Shown here piece after piece: positions 10,048 through 20,458 of a stretch of 21,568 nucleotides of DNA. Position 1 is the first letter of the stretch; each line of letters starts with the position of its first letter. Position numbers and translations under genes: made by a program. This DNA comes from Chara braunii (Eukaryota; Streptophyta; Charophyceae; Charales; Characeae). The stretch is from assembly GCA_003427395.1 (NCBI GenBank), contig BFEA01000173.1, positions 1,488,367 through 1,509,934 of the forward strand, in the 5' to 3' direction. The notes beneath the pieces are model-generated. The model was not told the DNA's origin and ran no database searches. It saw only the letters and a program-made list of their open reading frames with translations.

Positions 10048-10098
10048 TCTAATATCTATTTATTTATTTATTTATTTATTTATTATTATTTTTTTAAC
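10048..10098 (+). repeat. (TTTA)n microsatellite
   Basis: TATTTATTTATTT units followed by TTATTATTATTTTTT, directly left of a family 1 repeat copy. Confidence 0.9.
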
Positions 10099-10103
10099 AA
10101 ATG

Positions 10104-10159
10104 CTCCAATCTATTCGTGGGGAGCAGCACGTGCTGGAAACCAGGTCCAGCGTCCCATA
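10104..10159 (+). repeat. Dispersed repeat family 1, copy 3
   Basis: CTATTCGTGGGGAGCAGCAC and GGTCCAGCGTCCCATA are shared almost base for base with 14781-14837. Confidence 0.7.
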
Positions 10160-11233
10160 AGGACCTTTACAGCTTCAACAAGGAAGGATCTTTTCTCAGA
10201 AAAGTTGAGAAGACCTGCAACCAACAGGGCACTCTCACATGTACTCAAGATTCTGTATCCAGCTGCTTTTACGTCCAAAGAGTCGTTACTGTTTTTTTTT
10301 TTTTTTTTCGTACACCCGTGTGGGCTGAGGGCTGTAACGCCACGAAGGCAGTGTGCTCACAACAGTTGCTCCAAGAATGCATCTGCCCAGAATCATGGAT
10401 AGATTCATTTTTTGTTTTTGGTATTTTTTTATTTTTCACTTCTTTCCCCTGCCAGCAATTCGGCTCCAATGAGAGTTTTGGATTATACCAACAGTCATCA
10501 GCAGCCCAGAAGCCGGACAAGATATGATGAGAGATCGTCCTTGCCAAAACTTCTAGATCCTCCAGAGTATAGCTCGACGTCCAAAAAGTTATGGGTTCAC
10601 GTTCAACTCGTGGAGGCAGAGCACTTTCCGTTTGTTTTTTTTCTACATACGGTGGATCATCAGTCCGAAAGTTCCTTGCCTGTCTGTCTGTCCAGATGCA
10701 TGTACTGTTAGTGGAGCGAGGTCGCGAGGTCCATTCTTGGGCTTGCACCTCGGACAGCACACACGACCCACAACCCAAACCCATAACTTTTTCCCCAGAG
10801 CATAGGGACGTTGCAGAAACATATAATGTACGCAAAGCCACCTCTCAGGCATACTTTTACCCTTATGGCTTCGAGTGAGCGTGCAACAGGACGTGCCAGT
10901 TACATATGGTCTGGTCTACTGGATCACACAATGCCAAATTGTGGAACCCGCATCTTGAAAAGAAAATGTGTGTTGCCTTTTCTCCGCTGATCTGCGAAGA
11001 CCAGTGGCGGAGAGATCTTCCCGGTTGGGGGAGTGCCCCCCTGTCCAACCGGGGACCAGCCCTGATTCAAAACCATTCTGCAGCGCTCTGCCGGCCTCTG
11101 AATGCATGCACTTTGCTGGAGTACTATTGCTCCAAGCACGACCACAGAGGCTTGTGTACTGCCTCTGGGCCCTACTGGGGCGCCACTGGCTGCTCTCTTA
11201 AACCCCACCAGTAATTCCTAAAGTCGTGCCCGT
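10160..11233. other. No gene recognised
   Basis: Unique-looking sequence with open frames up to 190 codons on both strands but no domain I know. A T run lies at 10291-10308, and TTAAACCCCACCAGTA (a reverse family 3 motif) near 11200. Confidence 0.5.
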
Positions 11234-11375
11234 TAACGCGCCACTATTTTAGGAAACATACGGGCCACTACAGGAGCGCCCAAATTCATCCAAATTCATC
11301 CAACTAGAAACGTTTCTACTCTATTTTTTTCCGCGGCCGATAGCTGGACCACTGGCTGCTGTCTTAAACTGCCAG
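11234..11375 (+). repeat. Dispersed repeat family 2, copy 2
   Basis: This copy matches 4649-4783 with an internal duplication of CAAATTCATC and retains the TAGAAACGTTTCTA palindrome (11305-11318). It ends with a reverse-oriented TTAAACTGCCAGTAC. Confidence 0.7.
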
Positions 11376-11798
11376 TACACCACCCCCACCCGCACCCCAG
11401 CCTTGCTAAAAGCAACAATGGACGCCTGGTCGGAAAAGTCGGGGGCCTGCACGGCATCAATAAACAACATCAGCGGCAGGCATGGAATTTCGAGCCCCAG
11501 AAAAGCCCCCGGCCGATGTATGGGGCATGTACTGGTGCGTTAGTGCATCATTACCAATGCATCTGGTCAGAAATGCTGCCCTCGATACGGTCACAATCCT
11601 GAGGTGTGTTCCATTTACAGTGAGGCGGTGGCAATAATTTTTCATATCAAGCACTGGGATGCCATTAATCGCAGAAAGTCAGCTTGTCAGCCCAATCCTG
11701 AAAGACGATAAATTTCAATGACAGATCATGTGGGACTCGAACATGGGTTGCTGGCTGACAAGAGGGAAAAGGTGAGATGAATGCAGAGAAGAAATGCT

Positions 11799-11810
<12 letters not shown>

Positions 11811-11879
<69 letters not shown>
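11811..11879 (+). repeat. (GA)n microsatellite with adjoining (CA)n
   Basis: About 69 bases, preceded by a short CACACACACA tract. Confidence 0.97.
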
Positions 11880-11880
<1 letters not shown>

Positions 11881-12185
11881 AGAAGTGGGGAGGAGGGCAA
11901 ATGTGAAAACACGACAGAGGTAAGGATCACAAAATGAGACGAGAGAATTGCCAGCTGGGATTGATAGGGTGTGAAAAAAAAGGACGATGAGGAAAGGACT
12001 TCCTCAGACGGAAGAGAAAACGTTGAGGAAACGAGAGAGAAGGGGGAGAGAAGGTATATGGCAGAGGATACAGGAGGAGGGAGGAGCAGGCAGTGGAGAG
12101 GGTAAGGGAGTGAAGTGGAGGAGGAAAAGAGAGAAAATGGAGCCTTCGCCATCCAACGGGTTCAAGACGAAGACACAAAGTTCAG

Positions 12186-12258
12186 GAAAAATAAACTTTT
12201 TTTCTCAAAAGACTAATAAATTCAGGAAAAAAAAAAAACTTTTTTTCTCAAAAGACTA
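12186..12258 (+). repeat. Two-copy A-rich tandem repeat
   Basis: TTCAGGAAAAAT... then ACTTTTTTTCTCAAAAGACT occurs twice, about 45 bases apart. Confidence 0.75.
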
Positions 12259-12637
12259 TGGAATTACCAATCAAATGTACAAAACAGTGAAAACACATCT
12301 CCTAGTTTGATATCTCACAAACAGAGCCCCAAAGGAAGTTGTGGAATCTCCTTTCGTCATCAGACTCAGTACACAGTCTGCAGAAAGTCCACTGATCATG
12401 CAAGGACTAGAGGCAGGAAATGGAAAACCAAGAACCTACCTGCCAAGTCCCGCCGCAAACTGCAAGGCCGTAAACACGTCTCAAGTCATTTTGCTTATTC
12501 TCACAAATCACACTGGAGGACAACCCTTCCTCGATTCTTCAAGTCTTTGCTCTCTACAGCTAGATAATAGTCGAGGCCAGATCGAGTCAAACTTGCTCAT
12601 CTGACACACTCTTAAAGTAAAACTCTAATTTTCCTAT

Positions 12638-12664
12638 CACCTCTCCTCCCCCTCCCCTCCCCCN

Positions 12665-12703
<39 letters not shown>
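12638..12703 (+). repeat. C-rich tract with an ambiguous base, then (CT)n
   Basis: A CCTCCC tract with n at 12664 is followed by about 33 bases of CT and TGTGTATG. Assembly here is uncertain. Confidence 0.95.
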
Positions 12704-12709
<6 letters not shown>

Positions 12710-13349
12710 GTATCTCTGTGTCAAAGCACAATGAGACAGACTCTAAATGTACTTATTGGTCTAACCAACAAACAAATGTACACATATAAAAACCACAATT
12801 TCCACCCACTCCCTCCAACGCACAAGCTGCACGTGGTGGCCTATCATCGCAGCCCTCCTCCGAGGAACCATATCCAACCGCATGCTGTGGTTGTCAATGG
12901 CACACACTGCAAACCGTAGACTACCGTAGACTAAGTACCTGAAGTACAGGACCGACCACCTGGGAAAAACCTTGGCTCTCACAGCTAGTCATACTCGCTG
13001 TGACTTGCTGCATGCAGGAAAAAGACAAATTGGAACTCTGACACCTGTCTTCCAAATGACAATTGGTAGACGACAGGGTAAGACCAACACGACCAAAGAG
13101 ACTGAAAATGAGCAGAGGTACCGATTTTGTCGGTGCCCTGCTGCAGTCAACTGCCACGGCATTTCTCCTCTCCTCTACGCTCCCTACGTCAGGCAGCCTA
13201 CTTCACACAGACGCTCGTAATGCTCATCACCCTCTCAACATTCTGATTTGCCCTCCATGTACCCGTCGTCGACATGTGTCATCACAGTCGACGACACTTC
13301 TGTACGTACGTGTTTGCTTGTGCTGTGTTCTGCACAGGTGTATGGGTGT

Positions 13350-13352
<3 letters not shown>

Positions 13353-13431
<79 letters not shown>
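13353..13431 (+). repeat. (GA)n microsatellite just past the NINJA-like stop codon
   Basis: About 79 bases; in gene orientation it is a CT tract beginning about 40 bases after the stop, probably in the transcript. Confidence 0.97.
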
Positions 13432-13433
<2 letters not shown>

Positions 13434-13468
13434 ATGTCCACATGCACCCTGCTGAGGTGAAGAGGGAA

Positions 13469-14562
13469 TCAGGCATAGGGCACGGCTGACTCTAGGCCAC
13501 GACTTCGAGCCGGGGAAGCAGATGCCCCACCACTTTGTGCCATCATGGCCCCACCAGCTATCCTAGGGAAGGGGCCGCCGACTACAATAGACTTCCCAGG
13601 ATTGCCGACATCTTCACATCCAGCATGACGGGTGAAGTCTTCAGGTGTCAAATGGCTGCCATGACAGGCACAGACAATGAGAACACTCCCAGCTCCTCGG
13701 CTGTAGAGAACGCCACTGATGGTCTTACCTGGCCCAGTGCAGGACACCCAGGGCAAGTCTGGGGACTGCCCACTGCCTCCGAACGTCTGCTCCGCTGACA
13801 ATCCAGGACGAAGGGCTGTCGCCATAATAACTCCCGGTAGACCCTCCGTTGTTGTGCGTTGAGATGAACTCTGTGGTTCCCACGCCACTGGGTGCCTGTC
13901 ACCAGTTACACAATCCGCTGCAACCGACAGCTTTCCGGCCTCATTGTTCACGGTTGCAGTATCTTGCTCGTCATCTTTCTTCAGCTCGCTGCCTCGTTGT
14001 GGCGACGAGGAAACTCGATGAGATGATGCCCCGCTGGTGGAGCCAGAATGCAGCTGTGGCGCTGCCTTCGTGCGACAGGCAGAATCTTGATCTTGCTCGT
14101 CTGCAGCTTGCCCTGTCGATCCACTCTCGGCTGCTCCACCCACCTCCTCCTCTGCGCAATCAGACCTTGTCCTTGCCGAGACCGTCTCCACTGGACTACT
14201 CGCTCTCCGAGGTGACGAACTCAGACTGCGCGATCCTGCTCCTGACCCTCTTAACCTCTCAAAAGCACTCGTCTGTGCGGCATCCCCGTCGTCTCGTCCA
14301 CCAATTAGACCAGAGCCAACGTCGCTGCCCTTGTTGTCCTTCGATCGGTATTCCCTGCCTGGCAGAGGAAGGGCTAGAGGCAGTGCAGACGTGTTCTGTT
14401 GACTCGGACGGAAACCTATTCCAGGCTGAGGCCTCACTGAAGTGAACCCATTTCCTACCTTGCTGCCGATCAGCCCCTGAGAAGAGGCCGTGAGCCTCGC
14501 AGCAGTCGGCGATACGGGTGGCACAGGAGCTGGTCTTCCAACATCGGCACTTCCACTTCCAG
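13469..14562 (-). CDS. NINJA-like gene, last exon (TIFY-binding-type C-terminal domain)
   Basis: The exon follows the acceptor TTCTCTCTCTGCAG and contributes 363 codons and a TGA stop at 13471-13469. The first 260 or so residues are Ser/Gly/Pro-rich linker with no recognised domain. The conserved domain begins at 13756 (LPWVSCTG). It shows the family landmarks in order: TG turn, ISGVLY strand, VLIVCACHGSHLTP, F-x-x-HAG, and NPGKSIVV. This is domain C of NINJA/AFP, which binds the TIFY motif of JAZ proteins or ABI5-type bZIPs in land plants. The turn after TG is shorter than the usual DGPNGK version. A 36-residue Ala/Ser-rich tail follows the domain. A (CT)n tract (minus-strand sense) starts about 40 bases after the stop, so it probably lies in the 3' untranslated region. 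Confidence 0.92.
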
Positions 14563-17500
14563 CTGCAGAGAGAGAAGCACATCCAGAGAAAGAAACCAAT
14601 GAGCAACCCTGTCTCCAGAACAGCACAACTTTTCCATCGCATGACATCCAGGGAAGAACACATTAGCACATTCAAAGGGCAAGCAATCAATCGGAGGTCA
14701 TAGCTCGTAATGAGGCAAGCACGCAACCACCACTTGTTCGACAAAATACACCTCTTTTCTTTTCGTTTTTGGAAACAAAAACTCCAGTCTATTCGTGGGG
14801 AGCAGCACATGCTGGGAACCGGGCCCAGCGTCCCATACGAAAATTTATACACAGACAAAATATAGACCCTCACCTCCCCCCAGAGGACTATTTTACGCTG
14901 CCAGACGTTCGCTACAGCCACATTGTATCACTTGACTCCCTCCATTCCGTGGCGCAACACTGCAACCATTTTGTCGCTCGAATCACTCTGCCCTGCCAGT
15001 GTATTTCCATGCTTTCCCGTTGTGACACACATGGTGAGAAAAGCCCTGGCACGAGCTTGTCGAAGATGACGCTTTCACAGACAGAACCGCAATCAAAGCT
15101 TTCAACATCAACGTCGACCAGCTTATAGACACCCATGTACCGTTCACCAAAGTGCAAAATAATTATAAGTTATAATAACATGAAGTATCGAACGAGCTCC
15201 AACGAGCTCCTCTTTCACAAAGAGCAGTGATAAAACCACCATAAAACCGATCGACCTTCGCAAAAATCAACTCAAGGAGGAAAGGAGTGACCTAGCTCAG
15301 TTGGAAGACCAGTAAAACTGTTGAAAAAAAAACAGACCCGAAATCGAAATCGAATATTCAGATTACATTCTGAATATTCTGAATTATGTTGGGCCATTCA
15401 GTTAAACCATAATGTCACTCTCAAGGGGCATATTGCCCTTTTTTTAAGCGAAAAAAAAAACAAAAAAAAAACGGGAGAGCAATGTGTATAAAAAATCACT
15501 ATCAATGTTAACATCCAACTGAATCGAAGTGAAGCCAAACTCTTAGGGTATCTCATCATTCAGCTCACTAGCTACACATCTAGGACATACACTTAGAAGA
15601 CCAGACTGCTGGAAGTGGAGCAGTTTTAGACCCATGCCCCTCCTCGTCTTCAGCTGTACACCAAGGAGTTATGGCTGCTGCTTACCTGGGGGGCTCTTCC
15701 CACCATCTGATCTCCCGCCATTTGGAGGAATCCACTTCGTAGGACTCGGATCGTTTCCCACAGCAGAAGCAGCAGCAGCAGCAGCAGCAGACGAACCATG
15801 TTTTGAGCCACCCACATTCGTTCCAGAAGGGAATGAGGAGTGCAAGCCTGATGAAGCCGATCCGGGGGCGTGAGAAGATATTGCATGCCTAGCAACCGAG
15901 GCCCATGGTCCTGCCTGATCACCAGGAAACATTGTGAAGGGATTGAACGAGAATGGGAAAGGCACGGGAGCTTGAGGTGGCATGGGAAGCGGACAAGACG
16001 GTAGATTCTCTTGGGATCCGCTACGATCCCCCCCCGGAGGAGGAGCGGGATTGCGAGGAAACATCGGGCATGGGAATGGGAACATATTTCTAACGCTCGA
16101 TGGGCTCAGAGTTGGAAGCGACATCGGTAAGGGGGGAAAGGGAAAAATTGGAAATGGTGGGGGAGGCATCATCAGTGCCCCCCCTGCAGAGGCATGCATC
16201 CCTCCAGATACCCCCGCGGAAGGTGAGGCTAATGGGTTCGAAGCAACCGCTGCCGTTCCATTGCCTGTTGGACTTTGGGATGCGGTTCCCGCCCCATTTG
16301 AGCCGACTGCCTGGCAAGAGGGCGCCGGTGCTGCCTGTGATGTTTGTACGGCTTTTCCATTACGACATGACGATGCATCCTCCTTACTCCTTCCATTCTT
16401 TCCGACGTCCTTCGCATCTTCCTTTTCCGATCGCTTTCCTCCTCTGCTTGCCCCGCCACCACTTCGACCATCAACGTCCATTCCATGATGATCGACACCA
16501 GCAGCATTGCCCGAGTTTCCAGCATCCTTTCCTCCCCTGCCAGGAGCATTCGGTTCCGTCATCTCCCCTTCTCCTTCGCCCTCCCTCTGCTTTTCCAGTT
16601 CCTTTCCCTGCTCCTGAGACTCGGCAAGCTTTCCAGACATTGGATGCACACTGTCCCTGACATTGAGATCAGGCAGGCCCTGTGCACCGGTTCCTCGTCC
16701 GCCTGCATTCGCACCGGTACTGGGAACCTCTTCATCACCCCTTCCCTGTCCAGCTGGATTGCCCCCCGGCTTCGACGTTGGAGGGAAAGATGCATCTTCC
16801 ATCCCAGGTAAGGCGATTGCTGAAGCTGAAGGTACTTTATGTACGCCGCTGAACATTCTCGCCAGTTGCCCACCCCATACCTTTCGCATCCATTCATTGT
16901 TGCAAGCCATTCCAGATGGCCCAGCGCCAGCTCCGCCAAACGACGGGTGCCCTAGCTCCCTGGCACCTTGCTCTCCCTCGTCATTAGCTGCCGAAACTCC
17001 TGTACCTGGACTTCCTGCACGAAGAGGTGAGTCACCAGCCCTCCTCTCCTCTTGCTGCTCGAGCCTCGACTTTGTTGGCATCTGCTGCACTGTATTGTTG
17101 TTCCCCTGGTTATGCCCGTTCACCTCCCTACTCGACGCCAAGCCATTCTCATCCGGTTTCGAAAGATTTCCACCCCCCCTCTTTGCCCTCTGGCTGTCCC
17201 GCATTTGCATCAGCAGCCTCTTCATACTGCCAAGATCGTCTTCTCTCCCACCACCGGCACCGTTTGACAAGTTCTTGGCTTCTTCGCAGGGCTGGACGTT
17301 CCAGCATGATGGCACCGGCACCTGGAGGGGAATGCCAGACGGTAGCATCTCCATCCCCACATCTCTTCCTCCTGGTACTGCCCGAGCAACAACGCCCTCC
17401 CCTCCAGAATCTCCGATCGATTCCTCTTTGGCAACGGGCACGGCCCACATGCCATTCCCGCTTACAGAAGCAGCGTAAACACATCCAGCTGCCTTCTGAG

Positions 17501-20300
17501 GTCCCATGGGCATGGCCACCCTGACTTCCGAGTCGTCCTTCCTTGTTGACTTTTGTTGGAGGACAAGCTTCCTCTTTTTTCGCGCCTCCTGCCGCTGTTG
17601 CTGTCTTATCTCGTGTCGGCGCTGCTCTTCAATCAGCTCTTGCTGATGAAGTAAGTGCTGCTGTTGATGAAAGCTCATCGCAACTTCAACGCCATCCGCC
17701 CTTGAATCTAGATTCATGCTATCCATTTTCAGTCCAATGGGTCCTGCTCCTGAAGGCCCCCTCCCAGACACGATCACTGTCGGGATCTCCACGCCTGTTG
17801 TAGGGGGTACACCCGTGGGGCTCACAGCTGGCTGTACCATTTGGTTGTTCACTGCTGTCACCAGCAGAGGCGGTGATCCGCTACAAGGCTGGGAGCAAGC
17901 CGTAACAACTCCACTGCTGGGTTGCAGAATCACTTGCGCTGCAGCCTCTTTGCCATCAGCAAAGTTGGCACTCATAGCAAAAGGCAATCTCTGACTTGCT
18001 CCATTTGGCGTGGCAACCCCAGGACTTAAGGCCACTCCCCAGGTATTGGCATTCACTCCTACCACTTTCTGTGCAGAGCTTGCCATGCACCCACCGGAAC
18101 TCCCTCCAGGCCCATACCTGGCACCTGGAGCGTCACTTCCCCGTGCCCCGCCCTTATCTGGATTGCTCCATGTCCCTGCTCCATTTGCGGCTACCGTCAC
18201 TGCTGGAGCTGTGGTGCTGTCCCGATCTCGTCCTGGTTTGAATTGCAGAGCGGTGCGAACCTGCTGCGCCTTTAGCTTCACATCCTCCCCTCCGGTGAAA
18301 TCTTTCCCTGGCCACAGCACAGAGCCACACTCTGAGGCCATAGCCTGCACATTCCGTCCCGTCGGAGTCCAGGGTCCAGCGCCTTGCCGCAAGTTCGGAA
18401 CACTGTGACCCCTGTGTCCAGCCGCAGCAATGTCGGGAGCAGAGCCAATGTCAGCGCGGTCATCCACAGGGTACAGGTTTCCAGGCAGTGAATCTCTCTG
18501 TTGATCTTGCCACAACACAGGGTAATGAGCATGGGCTCCACCGGAATTCCCTTGACTGGCATGCATACCCTCGCCTCCTGCAACCATCACGGGCACAGCA
18601 CCACCTCCTCGGGGCTCTTCGAACGCCCCGTGAGTGTGCACGTGGGCCTGTCTTGACAGCCTTTCCACACTTGTTGTTTGGGCAGTCGTTCCCAGACTTC
18701 CTGCAAACTCTGCATCACCATCACCGCCTTCCTCTGCTGCCTCGTTCCCTCTACCTACTGCCTTACCCCCCACAGCCTTCGTCATTCCAACCGACCCGAT
18801 CTTGCTGCTACTGCTGCTACTACTACTGCTATTGCTGCTGTGACTCTTGCCGGGTAGGGCATTGCGTGACACTGACTGTGAATGGCTCTCCTTGCTGTTA
18901 CGCGACTTAGACCTCAGGCTGCTGCCACCAATCGACAGCCCGAGCGTCAGCTCCAATGCTGGACCGTCATCCGTATCCATAGCGTCTTTGTCATCTGCCT
19001 CGTCCTTCTCCTCTCCTGAAGGTGCCCTCCTGCCTCCACTGCAACCATTGTTGTTGTTGTCATCACTAACCCTTCCCCGCTTCTGCCCTGCTCGACAACC
19101 ACGCCCTTGGCTTTCCTCCCTATCCTGGCACCGTTCTCCCGACTGCGGCTCCATGAGAGACAGAACTCTTTCCTCCACATGCTCGCCAGAGTCTTGTTCG
19201 TGAGTCTGTCGCTCATCCAAGGATGTATCTCCATCTCTCATTCCCCAGTTAGGAATGATGGGATAGCCAGTATGTTGTCCCAGTGGACCGCTCCACAGCG
19301 GAACTGTTACTCTGGGAAACCCTGCACCTCCCTTCGTGTTTGCTCCTGGAAGGTTACACCTCATGCTGCCGTTCTCGGCTCCTGCTTCCGCTGCCACCGG
19401 GCACTCTTTCCCTTCGGCCGCCTTGCCGCCTCCAACCGAATTCCTCATTTTCCACTCCTCCTGGGCGCGCATGCGAGCGAGGTAACTCGACCACCCAGAA
19501 TGGCCGTCAATGTCCATACTGTTATTCCCACGTCCACTGCTGGGGACCTCCATCGCTTTGAATAGGCAGCAGCAAACGACAAGAGAACGAAACCGTCACA
19601 CTCGTCAGACAAGCAAAATTCTCTACCTTGTGAATTGACACCTCTTCCACGGTAAACAAGGACCTTGACCAATGAAGTCCTCACGCCAAGGCACTCACTC
19701 TGCAATGGATCATGGACCAGAGTCACCGACCAAACATACGATCAGCATACAAAGAACTACCTACTATCGCAAGATTTTGACGAGTCGTGGCAACACCGTG
19801 AAAGGGGTCACGACAGAGCTCACCAAATGTGTACAGTGGCTAGGGCATTTTGAGAAGAAAGAGACGCTAGACGTTTTTTCCGCCCTTTTCACATTTGGAG
19901 AGCAGCACGAGGACCGAAGCACCGACTTGACCTACTTCCCTCCTTCCGGATATGGCAGGCAGGAGATGAAGAGAGGCCTCCTCAGAGATAATATCACGTT
20001 CGCCACTGTGCCGGTGGTCAGCTACATGGTCTCCTGATATATATTATGCGCACTCAAATAACAGGGAGATGACATGTGTCTGGGTGTCTGATCTGTAACT
20101 GGGAATGGGTTCGGCCAAGAAGTACCTTGCCCAGCCCTCCACGGCTGCAAATATGTGAGGGACGCCGGACCCATTTTCTGGCAAAAACGGAATGAGCCCT
20201 GTTGAAGGGCAAAAAAAAAAAAAAAAAAAAAAAAAAAGACAGGGAGACATGTGTGGTTGGAATTAGGGTTTCCAAAGGTGGAGACATAAAAATAGAAAAA

Positions 20301-20351
<51 letters not shown>

Positions 20352-20403
20352 TTTCCTCCAGTTCACCATCTCTCCCTCACCCTTTAGCTTCCTGACTTCT
20401 TTG

Positions 20404-20458
<55 letters not shown>

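Larger units (their letters stand above)
11376..13352. other. No gene recognised
   Basis: Apart from the microsatellites and A-rich repeat listed, I see only short open frames. A family 3-like GGCCGATGTATGG...GTACTGGTG lies near 11511-11538. A B-box-like TGTTCGAGTCCCACA (minus strand, about 11744-11730) has no partner A box. Confidence 0.5.
14563..15685 (-). other. Intron of the NINJA-like gene (1123 bp, phase 1)
   Basis: The intron is bounded by GTAAGC (15685-15680) and CTGCAG (14568-14563) on the minus strand. It contains a dispersed-repeat copy (14781-14837) and a tRNA-like SINE head near 15286. A minus-strand open frame at 15157-14912 is of unknown meaning and is not needed for the gene. 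Confidence 0.8.

Noticed and set aside
9835-10527. 230-codon plus-strand open frame
   Set aside because: It crosses a (TTTA)n tract, a dispersed repeat and a T run, has no known domain, and its composition changes along its length.
11728-11746. B-box-like TGTTCGAGTCCCACA on the minus strand as a tRNA gene
   Set aside because: No A box or cloverleaf can be built upstream of it.
13722-13733. GTAAGA inside the last exon, a potential splice donor in the conserved domain
   Set aside because: The conserved domain reads straight through it, so using it would destroy the domain.
14912-15157. Possible extra exon of the NINJA-like gene on the minus strand (YMGVYKLVDVDVESFD...)
   Set aside because: The flanking splice signals are weak, it is not needed to keep frame, and no family similarity is seen. 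The direct 15686-14562 junction already restores the codon.
19672-20037. 121-codon plus-strand open frame inside the intron
   Set aside because: No recognisable motif; it lies antisense within an intron next to a SINE-like insertion.
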